NCBI RefSeq assembly: GCF_007858285.1
Contig: NZ_VFIL01000017.1
Coordinates: 19,103-83,102, forward strand
DNA length: 64,000 bases
Source of the DNA: Pseudomonas brenneri
GTDB lineage: Bacteria > Pseudomonadota > Gammaproteobacteria > Pseudomonadales > Pseudomonadaceae
Direction: 5' to 3'
Shown here: piece after piece, positions 50,701 through 60,906 of the stretch
How positions within the stretch are numbered: the first letter of the stretch is position 1
Layout of the letters: each line of letters starts with the position of its first letter
Made by a program: the position numbers and the translations under genes
The notes under the pieces: generated by a model
The model's input: the letters and a program-made list of their open reading frames with translations, nothing else
Databases searched by the model: none
Told to the model about the DNA's origin: nothing

Positions 50701-53488
50701 GCGTGAAGTAGCCGACCATCCCGGGCGTTTTTTTCAGCAGGTAATTGAATTGCCGTGCCTCACGAAAGCTAATGCCGTCCGGTGCGTTGGGGGTGTAGAG
50801 CAGCGTAGGGAAACCGGCGTGACTGAAGAGAAAGCTGTCGATCACCCACTCACCGTCGACCAGTAGTCGATGGATGGCATAGGTGCCGCGCGTGTCGGCG
50901 GCGCTATCGCCCATACTGGCGATGCTACGATCCAGCCATTCCCAATCCACCCCGGCGATATACCCTTGTAGGCGGCACTCTAGGGCCGCGCTTTGCATCT
51001 GGTACTGGGTAATGCTCAGGGTTGCATTACGCCGTAGCTCATAGCCCGCGCTGCTGGCATTCAGCAGCTGGGTCTTGACTTCGTTGATATAGCGCTGGCC
51101 AATCCAGACTCCGGTGACTGAGCGTGCGACCTTTTCAGCGGTCAGTGGTCTCAGGTCAATATCTTTAGGGCCTTTGAAACGTGCAGCCCTGGAGAACTTC
51201 TCATCGAGAAAACCCACGCCGTCGGCATAGCCGTCACGGTACAGTTGGGTGTAGGTCAGGGGGGCAGGGGTCCATGAAGCGAGCAGCGCTGGTGGTGAAA
51301 AGGCCCAGACGGTATCGGGATCAACATCGTTCTGGCGGCGCCCCAGTAGTTCGTTCAGGCGCTTTTTCGCTTGCTCATGCAGGTAGCTGGAGAAGCTTTG
51401 GAAGCGTGCATCGGACAGCGGGAAGTCGTTGTAGGCTTGCAGCGCACCTTCGGCGTTTTCAGATAGTTTCAGCAGTTTCTGGCGGTTGGCGGTACTGGTG
51501 GCGCGATACCAGTCCGGCGTGCTGAACGCATAGTCGTCGACCCGTGTCGCCAGCACATGCTGCGACATGGCCTGCAGGCAGTGGGCGTGGCTGCCGATGT
51601 TGCCAAACCGGACCTTTTGGTATTCCTGGGCGTGAGGCTTGCCGCTCAGGCCGGTCAATACCTGCTTCATTGCGCCGCGAAAACGCAGGGCGACTCGCTT
51701 GATCAGGTAGTCGGTCAGAGTACCCGGGGGGTGTTTCGCGCCATTGTCCAGGCTCCAGCCGAGGATGTGGCTCTGGCAGGCGATCTCACTGTCGAATGCC
51801 TGGAACTGCTGTTCCCGAGGTGCTTGTGGCGTACACAGCAGCAGGCGTGTGACTGTGCCACGGGCGTCGCTCTGGCGCAGCACCCACATATCCTGCAGTT
51901 GGGCTTCATGCAGTGACAGGGTCGCGGCGCTCAGGCGGGTGTCGGTGCCCTGGCGCAGGTTCTGCACCAACTGGAAGTCACCCTCACTGAGGTGCCCCTG
52001 GAGCAGAGCGGTATAGGCCAGCGCGTTGATCCGTTGGTCGAGCATCTGTTCGATCGCTTGGCTGGTTTCGGGCTTTGCATGCATCTGTTGCTGCACCGCC
52101 GCGAAGTCGAGGCGCGGTTGCAAGGTGTTGAGCGTTTGCGCCAGCCAGGCCACCGTCAAGTCCTTGTAGGCCTCGGGCAGAGGCGCCTCTTTATAGGTGA
52201 GCGTGGTTTTTTTCAGGAAGTCCGAGCCCGTCTGTTCGTCACCTTCGTGCAGCCCGCGCAAGGCCAGGTCGATCAGCGTACGGCGGTGTTCGTACTCGCC
52301 GATGGGGGCGACGTAACGGCGAGTGTTGATCACCAGGTGTTCTGGCGCCAGGTCGTGGATATCCAGCTCGTCGCTCAGTCGTTCGAGGACTTGATAGCGG
52401 GCCAGGGTTTGTGGCGTGGTGACCGGGCCCAGCAGATCAAGCAGGTTCTCGCGGGCTGCGTTGTACTCCGCCAGGTGGCCGGCGAGCGTGATTCGGCGAG
52501 CATCGCTGGCGCTGCGGTACCAGTCTGGGGCGCTATGGCGCAGGTAACGTTCCAGCAGGCGTTGGGCGCGCCACGCCAGGCGTGAAGTCAGGTCGGGCAG
52601 CGAGGCCACGATGGCTTGATCCAGTGCGTTGATCAACTTATCCATGGCCTGTTCGGGGTTGCCCACGAGGTTCAGCGCGTGGTCGATGTCTTCGGTGCGC
52701 TTGTTGATCAGGGCGTTATAGGTGTGTTCGAACAAAGGCCTGTCGTTGATGGGCGTCAGCTCCAGCGGCCAGATCGCACCGGGTGTGATGTCGTGGTAGC
52801 GCACCGGTAACAGTTGCATGAAGGCGTGCCGCTGCGCTGCGTCGTCCATGCCCCGCTGTAAATGCGTATTCAATTGAGGCAGGGAGCCAAAGGCTTCAAT
52901 CCCACGGGCAGGGGTGAACAGCATGACTTCGCCAACGGCCGGCATGGACGACAGGTCGGTGATCTGCGGGCTGGATTTTTCGGTCAGGACAAAGGCCCCG
53001 GCCAGTTCGATGGGCCGCTCCTGATAGCGCAAGGTCAAGGCGTAGAAGCCAGGGCGCAGGGTGCTGCCCAGCGGCACGCGCTCCAGCATGGCTTGCTGGT
53101 GTGGGTGCAACAGCCGGTCCTGGGTGCTGAGGGTCGTCTCATTGGCCAGGGCGGTGAAGCCTGCCTCAAAGGTCATGAAGGATTTGCAGGGTTTTCCATC
53201 GATTTGCTCGTAGAGGTCGAGCTGTTGCAGGTGTGCGTTGAGCGTGGTCTTGAGCGAAGCCAGCTGTTGGGGCAGGTCACTTTGTTTGAGTGATTGATAA
53301 AGAGCCCGGCCCTTGCGCAGGAACTGCTGCCGGTAGTTCGTCAGGATGGCGTTGGTTTTTTCCAGATAAGCCAGTTCGACTGATGGTTTATGTGCGGGCA
53401 ACAGTGATGCTTTGACGTCGAGCAGGTGATGACCGATCTGATTGAGGTTGCCTTTGATGCCTTCAAAGGCTTGGGTTGATGTGCTCAC
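47759..53488 (-). CDS. Giant dermonecrotic-toxin-domain protein with tandem TIKI/ChaN-like C-terminal domains
   Basis: This ~1909-residue protein is the largest in the window. The N-terminal toxin-type domain shows PGFYALTL...ELAGAFVLTEK (about residues 145-172) and LFTPARGIEAF (about 185). Two PDWYR...R-containing helical segments recur near 320 and 659. A YTPNAPDGISFREA block (about 905) and a long hydrophobic region (about 1005-1045) follow. Two homologous C-terminal domains lie at about 1290-1470 and 1610-1790. The second keeps GEGHG and GSVHTNT, while the first has GAIPG and VDHSRLR and thus lacks the expected ligands. The GTG at 53488 has a GGAG site 9 nt upstream; an ATG at 53527 is possible but has none. 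No signal peptide and no immunity gene are seen. It lies 81 nt after nagE on the same strand. A contact-independent or injected toxin role is inference. Confidence 0.82.
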   Translation of the reverse strand: MSTSTQAFEGIKGNLNQIGHHLLDVKASLLPAHKPSVELAYLEKTNAILTNYRQQFLRKGRALYQSLKQSDLPQQLASLKTTLNAHLQQLDLYEQIDGKPCKSFMTFEAGFTALANETTLSTQDRLLHPHQQAMLERVPLGSTLRPGFYALTLRYQERPIELAGAFVLTEKSSPQITDLSSMPAVGEVMLFTPARGIEAFGSLPQLNTHLQRGMDDAAQRHAFMQLLPVRYHDITPGAIWPLELTPINDRPLFEHTYNALINKRTEDIDHALNLVGNPEQAMDKLINALDQAIVASLPDLTSRLAWRAQRLLERYLRHSAPDWYRSASDARRITLAGHLAEYNAARENLLDLLGPVTTPQTLARYQVLERLSDELDIHDLAPEHLVINTRRYVAPIGEYEHRRTLIDLALRGLHEGDEQTGSDFLKKTTLTYKEAPLPEAYKDLTVAWLAQTLNTLQPRLDFAAVQQQMHAKPETSQAIEQMLDQRINALAYTALLQGHLSEGDFQLVQNLRQGTDTRLSAATLSLHEAQLQDMWVLRQSDARGTVTRLLLCTPQAPREQQFQAFDSEIACQSHILGWSLDNGAKHPPGTLTDYLIKRVALRFRGAMKQVLTGLSGKPHAQEYQKVRFGNIGSHAHCLQAMSQHVLATRVDDYAFSTPDWYRATSTANRQKLLKLSENAEGALQAYNDFPLSDARFQSFSSYLHEQAKKRLNELLGRRQNDVDPDTVWAFSPPALLASWTPAPLTYTQLYRDGYADGVGFLDEKFSRAARFKGPKDIDLRPLTAEKVARSVTGVWIGQRYINEVKTQLLNASSAGYELRRNATLSITQYQMQSAALECRLQGYIAGVDWEWLDRSIASMGDSAADTRGTYAIHRLLVDGEWVIDSFLFSHAGFPTLLYTPNAPDGISFREARQFNYLLKKTPGMVGYFTLRVGAQSQTRVRTFLENAKAQLPEDLDKTSASPARYDSTHGQPPLMDLRQALYNMKLQRKIDDVEGTTVNRHQMVSAILWTCVEWVTAIATAPFPILSLSLGMLLAFKDGMLALHAYQQGDTRAAVEHLIGYVLNSAGAVFTDLRPALVSLKQLAKTPLRQAAKIAAVPSEALKLIQPLQPKLLALADMQAVLFGGEALWAKKTPDAIGRYLLYRLDPVTGKLVSTTRVAAPDAQGVWSRTGITGGAPKYEKLPDTPEQLKPYEIPAKYAGKMELALNPQVRAGILLRSEWEFGSKEVARGTGAIELLSLRTIYLQQAERLTVDAQDFFKSLAPLAARAEPPALDASTSLSQLITSDVFSGNKNLVIGAIPGSIASKQLLITQMDALVSKGFKHLYIEYLPTDVFRLKLEKLNSGKSWKHIERHLRAVDKALGFAEDAQYSYVSLVRKAQEKGVKIKALDASTSYLLDDALQMGDTPPTTVRGNSIRNFYTHKAIEADALNEQDERWVALVDHSRLRTFEQTPGLADLQDAVALRVEDVGANQPVGLWIDTPGAIAGDPSARGDYRLSLHTAYKAPEQAASASAAPADVVTHFSEYDIPPALRDSISRQSDTRHGLDTRYFPQNPEHHEAFQAFQEARTRLSKDADTYLDSHVPPTRPDPSVLGSPQAPDTLLESVAHSEFSGLVLGEGHGAQSSKRLLRDYMNKLKKLEFKTLYVEHLLTDMHQADLDVFLRTQRLPDNLKHYLRQLDRGHMPNYTGSNTYTEVIQTAAKHGLRIRALDCTASYNIKGAGDADVLRNRMFSYFASEVIKADQAAHGPHKWVAFVGSVHTNTNLEVPGLVQLQGAVSLHVRDTAPALAQNIRPGDWETFAEGVSPYKRALRSDFILDAGVDGIKALTPFVPVDRSRLNRPGLFLIERPSPAQNNVLHRSRTGEIVSTPIKVDDNGLFYVDRWEPMQGKRFSYENILIEALQAEVGLRPAP

Positions 53489-53569
53489 AAGTACGTTCTC
53501 CATGCTGGGGATAAGAACCCGCAGCATGGGGAGTCGCGCCTTTGGCAGGGCAGTAGATAAGTAGCGGCG

Positions 53570-55276
53570 TCAGGCGCCGGTGCGCACCGTGTTGCGGCTG
53601 GCCAGGGCCTTGAGTGCAGTGCTCAAACCCTGTGCCGATTCGCCCACCAGCAGGTGCCAGATACCGTCGTCGAGCTGGCTGATACCCTGGCACCCCAGGG
53701 CCTTGAGTTGCTGCTCTGACAGCATCTGGTCATCGGCCAGTTGCAGGCGAATGCGGGTCATGGCTACACAATCCAACAGCAACACATTGTCTGCGCCGCC
53801 CAGTGCATTTAGCCATTGCTCGGCGTGTGACGGTGTAACGGTGCTGGCTTGAGGGAGAGGAGCGACGGATGGCGACGCGAGCTGGCTGGATGCAGGCATG
53901 GCCAGGCGAATTTCATCGGCAATGCTGTCAGCCATTGGCCCCACCACCACTTGCAAGCTGCCGCCGTTGCCGGGGCGCACCACTGCCATCGCGCCCAGGG
54001 CCTTGAGTTCTGCATCCACCGCCTTGCTGCGATCGACCATATCCAGGCGCAGGCGTGTGGTGCAGGCGCCGACGCTGAGCAGGTTGTCGGCACCGCCCAG
54101 GGCACGGATGTAGGCGGTAGCGCGCTGGTTGTCGGTCATGGCTTCGGCCTGCGCCACCTGGATATCTTCACGGCCAGGGGTTTTCAGGTTGAAGCGACGG
54201 ATGCAATAGTTGAACACGCTGTAGTAGATCACCGCGTAAGCCAGGCCCACCGGGAAGACCAGCCAACCATTGGTGGACTTGCCCCAGCCCAGCACCATGT
54301 CGATGAACCCACCGGAGAAGGTAAAGCCCAGGTGGATATTCAGCAGGTTGGTGACGGCCATCGACAACCCGGTGAGTAGCGCATGTAGCAGGTACAGGAA
54401 CGGTGCGAGGAACATGAAGGCGAATTCGATCGGCTCGGTGACCCCGGTGAGGAATGAGGTCAGGGCCATCGACAGGAAGATCCCGCCCATGATCTTGCGC
54501 CGCTCTGGCAGGGCGTTGCGGTACATCGCCAGGCACGCGGCGGGCAGGCCGAACAGCATCACCGGGAACATGCCGGTCATGAACTGGCCGCCTTTGGGGT
54601 CGCCGGCAAAGTAGCGGGTCAGGTCGCCCGTGACCACCGCGCCGGTGACCGGGTCGGTGAAGCTGCCGAATACAAACCAGGCCATGTTGTTGAGGATATG
54701 GTGCAGGCCGGTGACGATCAGCAAGCGGTTGAACACGCCGAACACAAAGGCGCCGAGGCTGCCGCTTTCCATCAGCAACACGCCGAAGCTATTGATGCCG
54801 TGTTGGATCGGTGGCCAGATCAGCCCGAAAATCACCCCCAGGCCCACCGCCGAGAACCCGGTGACAATCGGCACAAACCGCCGCCCGCCGAAGAACGCCA
54901 GGTACTCCGGCAGCTTGATGTCCTTGAAGCGGTTGTACAGCGCGCCGGCCATCAGACCGCTGACGATCCCGGCCAGCATGCCCATGTTGATGGTGCTGTC
55001 CATCACCTTGAGCGTGGAGACCATCACCAGGTAACCGATGGCTCCGGCAAGGCCGGCCGTGCCGTTGTTGTCGCGGGCAAAACCCACGGCGATGCCGATG
55101 GCGAAGATCAGCGCCAGGTTGGCGAAGATCGCTTGCCCGGCATCGTGCATCACCGCGATGTTCAGCAGGTCAGTGTCACCCAGGCGCAGCAGCAGGCCGG
55201 CAATCGGCAGGATCGCGATGGGTAGCATCAGCGCACGGCCCAGGCGTTGCAGGCCTTCGATAAACAGTTGGTACAT
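53570..55276 (-). CDS. nagE: PTS N-acetylglucosamine permease NagE, EIIC-EIIB-EIIB'
   Basis: NagE imports N-acetylglucosamine as GlcNAc-6-phosphate. From ATG 55276 (AAAGGAG upstream) it is 568 residues. The EIIC domain covers about residues 1-375 with many membrane helices and the GVTEPIEFAFMFLAPFLY motif. A functional EIIB domain follows (about 400-475; GACTTRLRL, phospho-Cys). A second EIIB-like domain (about 495-560) has CVAMTRIRL, with alanine in the cysteine position and one extra residue, so it is not a normal phosphocarrier. The only cysteine nearby lies two residues too early. No EIIA domain is present; NagF supplies it. Confidence 0.95.
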   Translation of the reverse strand: MYQLFIEGLQRLGRALMLPIAILPIAGLLLRLGDTDLLNIAVMHDAGQAIFANLALIFAIGIAVGFARDNNGTAGLAGAIGYLVMVSTLKVMDSTINMGMLAGIVSGLMAGALYNRFKDIKLPEYLAFFGGRRFVPIVTGFSAVGLGVIFGLIWPPIQHGINSFGVLLMESGSLGAFVFGVFNRLLIVTGLHHILNNMAWFVFGSFTDPVTGAVVTGDLTRYFAGDPKGGQFMTGMFPVMLFGLPAACLAMYRNALPERRKIMGGIFLSMALTSFLTGVTEPIEFAFMFLAPFLYLLHALLTGLSMAVTNLLNIHLGFTFSGGFIDMVLGWGKSTNGWLVFPVGLAYAVIYYSVFNYCIRRFNLKTPGREDIQVAQAEAMTDNQRATAYIRALGGADNLLSVGACTTRLRLDMVDRSKAVDAELKALGAMAVVRPGNGGSLQVVVGPMADSIADEIRLAMPASSQLASPSVAPLPQASTVTPSHAEQWLNALGGADNVLLLDCVAMTRIRLQLADDQMLSEQQLKALGCQGISQLDDGIWHLLVGESAQGLSTALKALASRNTVRTGA

Positions 55277-55302
55277 GGCGAGTCTCCTTTTTCTTGTTGT
55301 TG

Positions 55303-57831
55303 TCAGCTCAACGGCCAATGGTGGTGACAGGCTTGGCGAACGGCCCTGGCGCTGCTCAGGTTGAGCAATTCCTGGCTCCGTTGCCGGCATTGCGCGGCGT
55401 CCAGATGGCGCACGCGATCCTTGATTTCGGCAATTTGTGGCGGGCTCACGGACAGCTCGCGCACCCCCAGGCCAACCAGCACGGGGGTGGCCAGCGGGTC
55501 GGAGGCTAGGGCGCCACACACACCGACCCACCGGCCATGCTTCGCCGCGCCTGCGCAGGTCTGGGCAATCAGGCGCAACAGCGCCGGGTGCAAGGCATCG
55601 ACCCGGGCGGCCAGGCCGGCGTGGTCACGGTCCATGGCCAGGGTGTATTGCGACAGGTCATTGGTGCCGATGGACAAAAAGTCCGCATGTTCGGCCAGTT
55701 GTTCGGCCATCAGCGCGGCGGCCGGCACTTCGATCATCACCCCCAGTTCCGGGCGTTGGGCCAGTTCCAGTTCAGCGCACAGTTCATCCAGGCGCTGGCG
55801 GATGTGCAGCAATTCGTCGACTTCGCTGACCATCGGCAACAGGATCCGGCAGCGGGCCAGCGGGCTGACTTGCAGGAGTGCGCGCAGTTGCTGGTCGAGC
55901 AGTTCCGGGCGCACCTGGGCCATGCGGATACCGCGCAGGCCCAGCACCGGATTGGCCTCGGCGGGCAGTGGCAGATAATCGAGTTGCTTATCGCCGCCGA
56001 CGTCGATGGTGCGGATGATCACGGACTTGTCGCCCATGGCATCCAGCACGCCCTGATAGGCCAGGCGTTGTTCCTGTTCATCGGGCGCGGTGTGGCGGTC
56101 AACGAACAGGAATTCGGTACGCAGCAGGCCAACGCCGTCGGCGCCGTTTGCAAAGGCAAGCTGTGCTTCGCTGCTGGAAGCCACATTGGCGGCGACTTCG
56201 ACACCCACGCCGTCGAGGGTCTGGGCCGGCGTCCGGGCCAGGGTCTGTTGCTGCTGGCGCTTGAGTTTTTGCGCATCGCGGATCTGATGGACTTCGGCGT
56301 GTCGTGCCTCGTCAGGGTGCAGTTCGAGGCGGCCATTGGCAGCGTCCAGCACCACCCGTTGGCCTTGCGGTACATCCAGCACTTCGCCGCCCAATGCCAC
56401 TACGCACGGCAAACCTTTGCCCCGGGCCAGGATCGCCACGTGGGAGGTGGCGCCGCCTTCGGCCATGCAGATACCGGCCACGTCTTGCGCGCTCAGTTGC
56501 AGCAGGTCCGAGGGAGTCAATTCATGGGCGACGACAATGGCGCCTGCTGGCAATTCGAAATGCCAGGCCTCGCCCAGCAATGCGCGCAGTACTCGTTGCT
56601 GCAAATCCCGCAGGTCGTTGGCGCGCTCGGCAAACAAGGGTTTGCCCAAGCCCAGCAACACCGCGCATTGGGCCTGGATTGCATTGCGCCAGGCATGGGT
56701 GGCGGCGCTGCCTTGTTCGATGGCGCCAGTGGCGGCGTCCAGTAGTGTCGGGTCTTCCAGCAGGGCCAGATGGGCGGCGAAGATCTCTTCTTCCTCGACG
56801 GCCTTGCGCTGGCGGGCGTGCTCCAGGGTGTTGCGGATTTCGCCGCGTACCTGTTCCAGGGCGCTGTCCAGGTGTTGCAATTGTTCATCACGCACGTGGT
56901 TGCCCGGGTCTTGCGGCAACTCGATGGTGTTGAGCCGCAACAGCGGCCCGCAGACCAGGCCAGGAGCGGCGCAGACGCCCTGCAATACGCCGGCTTCGCG
57001 GTTGACCGGGCGCGCCGTGACGATCACCGGGGCATGCACTGCTTCGTGGGGGGCGACGGATAACGCTGCGAGCAGTGCCTGCAACGCTGCGTCACAATCC
57101 TTGCCCAGGCAGGTGACCTGTACCTCGTCCTGCTCACCGATGCCCAGGCCCATCAACCCGATCAGGCTGTCGCACGACGCTGATTTGCCGGCGAAATGCA
57201 GCTGCGACTGGCTGCTGAAACCTTGGGCGGTCTTGCGGATCAGGGCGGCGGGGCGTGCATGCAGGCCGCCGCTATGGGTGATGCGCACGCTGGCGCTGGC
57301 ATGCGCCTGGGAGGTGTCGGCCACCGCGGCCTGCACGACGCCCGCCTGACGCGCGACGATGCGTAGCAATGCCTCGCCGACCTTCACTGTATTCAACGCC
57401 ACCGGGCGCACTTCGAACTGGTCGCCATTGGTCAGGATGATCAAGCTGATCAGGCTTTTGCACTGGCGGGCGATGCGGTCCAGGTCAAAGCGCACCAGGG
57501 CTTGCCCGTTGCTCACCCGCGTACCTTCCTTGACCAGCAAGGCAAAGCCTTCGCCTTGCAGTTGGACGGTGTCGATGCCCACGTGCAGCAGCACCTCGGC
57601 GCCATTGTCGGCGCGGATGGTCAGGGCGTGGCCGGTACGGGCAACATGGATCACCACGCCAGTGCACGGCGCATGCAGGCAGTCGTTGAGGGGGTCGATG
57701 GCAATCCCGTCGCCCATGGCGCCGCTGGCGAACACTTCATCTGGAACGTTGCCCAGGGTCAGCACCGGTCCGCTAAGGGGGGCGCTGAGGGTGAGGTCAT
57801 TGTTATTGTTGGACATGGGCACGGTACTCAT
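55303..57831 (-). CDS. nagF: PTS EIIA(Glc)-HPr-EI fusion protein of the GlcNAc system
   Basis: This 842-residue fusion has the same order as the trehalose homologue. It contains EIIA (about residues 1-150; VLLHVGIDTV, phospho-His about 83), HPr (about 185-265; GGLHARPAA) and EI (about 285-840; AEGGATSHVAI, GTNDLSQYTLAMDRD and GVCGALASD). It phosphorylates NagE from PEP. It lies 26 nt upstream of nagE and 21 nt downstream of the SIS-domain deaminase gene. Two starts are possible, at 57831 (MSTVPMS) and 57816 (MSNNNN). Confidence 0.95.
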   Translation of the reverse strand: MSTVPMSNNNNDLTLSAPLSGPVLTLGNVPDEVFASGAMGDGIAIDPLNDCLHAPCTGVVIHVARTGHALTIRADNGAEVLLHVGIDTVQLQGEGFALLVKEGTRVSNGQALVRFDLDRIARQCKSLISLIILTNGDQFEVRPVALNTVKVGEALLRIVARQAGVVQAAVADTSQAHASASVRITHSGGLHARPAALIRKTAQGFSSQSQLHFAGKSASCDSLIGLMGLGIGEQDEVQVTCLGKDCDAALQALLAALSVAPHEAVHAPVIVTARPVNREAGVLQGVCAAPGLVCGPLLRLNTIELPQDPGNHVRDEQLQHLDSALEQVRGEIRNTLEHARQRKAVEEEEIFAAHLALLEDPTLLDAATGAIEQGSAATHAWRNAIQAQCAVLLGLGKPLFAERANDLRDLQQRVLRALLGEAWHFELPAGAIVVAHELTPSDLLQLSAQDVAGICMAEGGATSHVAILARGKGLPCVVALGGEVLDVPQGQRVVLDAANGRLELHPDEARHAEVHQIRDAQKLKRQQQQTLARTPAQTLDGVGVEVAANVASSSEAQLAFANGADGVGLLRTEFLFVDRHTAPDEQEQRLAYQGVLDAMGDKSVIIRTIDVGGDKQLDYLPLPAEANPVLGLRGIRMAQVRPELLDQQLRALLQVSPLARCRILLPMVSEVDELLHIRQRLDELCAELELAQRPELGVMIEVPAAALMAEQLAEHADFLSIGTNDLSQYTLAMDRDHAGLAARVDALHPALLRLIAQTCAGAAKHGRWVGVCGALASDPLATPVLVGLGVRELSVSPPQIAEIKDRVRHLDAAQCRQRSQELLNLSSARAVRQACHHHWPLS

Positions 57832-57852
57832 CAGGAAAACGCGGCAATCAAC

Positions 57853-58855
57853 TCAATGGGTGCGAGTGACTTTGCTCAGGTGGCGGGGCTGGTCCGGGTC
57901 CATGCCCCGGGCCTGGGCCAAACCTGCAGCCATCACATAGAAACTCTGGATCGCCAGGATCGGGTCCAGGGCCGGGTGTTCGGCGCGGCTCAAGGTCAGG
58001 TCGCGCTCGGCGATATCGTCGGGCGCGGCCAGCAGTACCCGGGCTCCGCGTTGACGCATTTCCGTGGCCAGGGTCAGCAGGCCCGGCTGTTCGGCGCCGC
58101 GTGGGGCGAACACCAGCAGCGGGTAGTTGTCATCGATCAACGCCATCGGCCCGTGGCGCACTTCGGCGCTGCTGAAGGCTTCGGCCTGGATCGCCGAGGT
58201 TTCCTTGAGCTTGAGCGCGGCTTCCTGGGCGATGGCAAACCCGGCGCCACGGCCGATGACCATCAGGCGTTGGCAGTCGCGCAGGGCGTCGATGGCCAGG
58301 CTCCAGTCCTGGGTCGCCGCTTCGCGCAGGCCGGCGGGCAAGGCGTGACAGGCTTCGAGCAGACCATCTTCCTGATTCCAGTGGCCGACCAACTGGGCGC
58401 TGGCGCTCAAGGTGGCGATAAAGCTCTTGGTCGCGGCCACGCTGCGCTCGGGGCCGGCGCACAGCGGTACATGGAACTCACACGCGGCCTCCAGGGGCGA
58501 GTCCTCGGCGTTGACCAGCGACACACTCAACGCGCCGCGTTTGCGCAGCAGGCGCAGGCTGTTGACCAGGTCCGGGCTCTGCCCCGACTGGGAAAAACCG
58601 AAGGCCGCCTGGCCGCTGACCTTCAGCGGCGCCTGCGACAGCGTCACCACGGACATCGGCAACGACGCCACCGGAATGCCCACGTGCTGCATGGCCAGGT
58701 AGGCGAAGTAACTGGCAGCGTGGTCCGAACTGCCACGGGCGACGGTCATTGCCACTTGCGGCGGCTGGCGGCGCAGGCGGCCGGCGACCTCGGCCAGCAG
58801 CGGGTCGAGGCATTGCAATTGGGCCGCGACGGCCTCACAGGAGGACAGGGCCTCT

Positions 58856-58875
<20 letters not shown>
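57853..58875 (-). CDS. Isomerising glucosamine-6-phosphate deaminase NagB-II (SIS-domain type)
   Basis: This 340-residue protein has two SIS domains (about residues 30-170 and 200-325), as in NagB-II/AgaS deaminases and the isomerase half of GlmS. Seen are TVARGSSDHAASYFAY, FSQSGQSPDLVN, the ATKSFIATL segment and AFSSAEVRHGPMALI. It would convert GlcN-6-P to fructose-6-P plus ammonia after NagA. The start is a TTG at 58875 with AAGGAG 6 nt upstream, lying inside nagA; the ATG at 58863 is 18 nt from that site and less likely. No glutamine amidotransferase domain is present, excluding GlmS. Confidence 0.93.
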
Positions 58876-59962
<1,087 letters not shown>

Positions 59963-59971
59963 GGTAGTTCT

Positions 59972-60730
59972 CTAAGGCCGCAACTCGGCGGCAAAGTCGT
60001 ATCGACGCAGCTCTGCGACAAAGTCGTAGTAATCGTTGCGGCAGTAGGTGTCGGTGATCTCGATCGGCGTGTTGTCGGCGGTGTAGCCGACCCGGGTCAT
60101 CAGCAACATGGCGGTGCCGGGGGCGATGCCCACCAGGGCGGCGAATTCGTCCGAGGCGTTGATTGCCTGGATATGCTGCAGGGCGCGCACCACCGGTTTG
60201 CCGATAGATTCCAGGTGTTCATAGAGCGAGCAGCCGATGGCCTGGGGCTTGGGAATGAGCGAGGCCGGCAGGGCGCTCATCTCGATGGCCATGACGGTGT
60301 CATCGGCTTTGCGCAGGCGCTTGAGGCGCGCCACTTTGTCGGTGGGCGACAGGCACAGGCGGATCAGCTCTTCGTGGGTCGGAGGGGTGATTTCGCGCTC
60401 CAGCCACTGGGAGCCGGGGACAAAACCCTTGAGCCGCAGCATCTCGCTGAACCCCGAAAGGCGCGACAGCGGTTGTTCCAGGCGCGGCGTGATAAAGGTG
60501 CCGGAGCCCTGGTTGCGACGGATCAGCCCTTGGGCGAACAGCACTTCCAGGGCTTTGCGGGCGGTCACCCGGGAAATGCTCAGTTGCTCGCTGAGCACGC
60601 GTTCCGAGGGCAAGGCCTGCTCGGATTTCCATTGCCCGGCATGAATCGCTGCTTCCAGGCTGCGGGCCAGTTGCAGATAAAGCGGCGTGGATTGTTTGTC
60701 GTCGGGGCGCAGGGCCTGGATAGGATTCAT
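59972..60730 (-). CDS. nagR: GntR/HutC family repressor of the nag operon
   Basis: This 252-residue regulator has an N-terminal winged helix (LPSERVLSEQLSISRVTARKALEVL, about residues 40-64) and a C-terminal UbiC/HutC ligand domain (about 95-245). It is of the NagR/NagQ/YvoA type, which senses GlcNAc-6-P or GlcN-6-P. It is the first gene of the nag operon, and the paired TGGTAT repeats upstream suggest it regulates itself and the whole operon. Confidence 0.93.
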   Translation of the reverse strand: MNPIQALRPDDKQSTPLYLQLARSLEAAIHAGQWKSEQALPSERVLSEQLSISRVTARKALEVLFAQGLIRRNQGSGTFITPRLEQPLSRLSGFSEMLRLKGFVPGSQWLEREITPPTHEELIRLCLSPTDKVARLKRLRKADDTVMAIEMSALPASLIPKPQAIGCSLYEHLESIGKPVVRALQHIQAINASDEFAALVGIAPGTAMLLMTRVGYTADNTPIEITDTYCRNDYYDFVAELRRYDFAAELRP

Positions 60731-60785
60731 CTGTAGGTTTCCGATGCGGTTATTGGAGTGTTGTCGCCCGGTATTGGCCGGAAAT

Positions 60786-60877
60786 TAATACCACTTAAAT
60801 ACCATGTCAATGCTGCCAAAAGCGCGCAGATGCCTGTTTTCAAGCACCTTAAAGGTGCCTGGTATCAAGTGGTATTA
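60786..60877 (-). promoter_or_regulatory. nag operator pair (TGGTAT-spaced repeats)
   Basis: On the + strand TAATACCACTTAAATACCA (60786-60804) and TGGTATCAAGTGGTATTA (60860-60877) are opposed copies of TGGTAT-N4/5-TGGTATTA. The palindrome-like GCACCTTAAAGGTGC (60844-60858) sits just before the second. They lie 55 and 130 nt before nagR, about 74 nt apart, a spacing that would allow looping by a dimeric GntR repressor. A fourth TGGTATT occurs at 60925-60931. Confidence 0.65.
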
Positions 60878-60906
60878 GAGAGGTCTTTATCGCGCGCAGA
60901 AAGACG

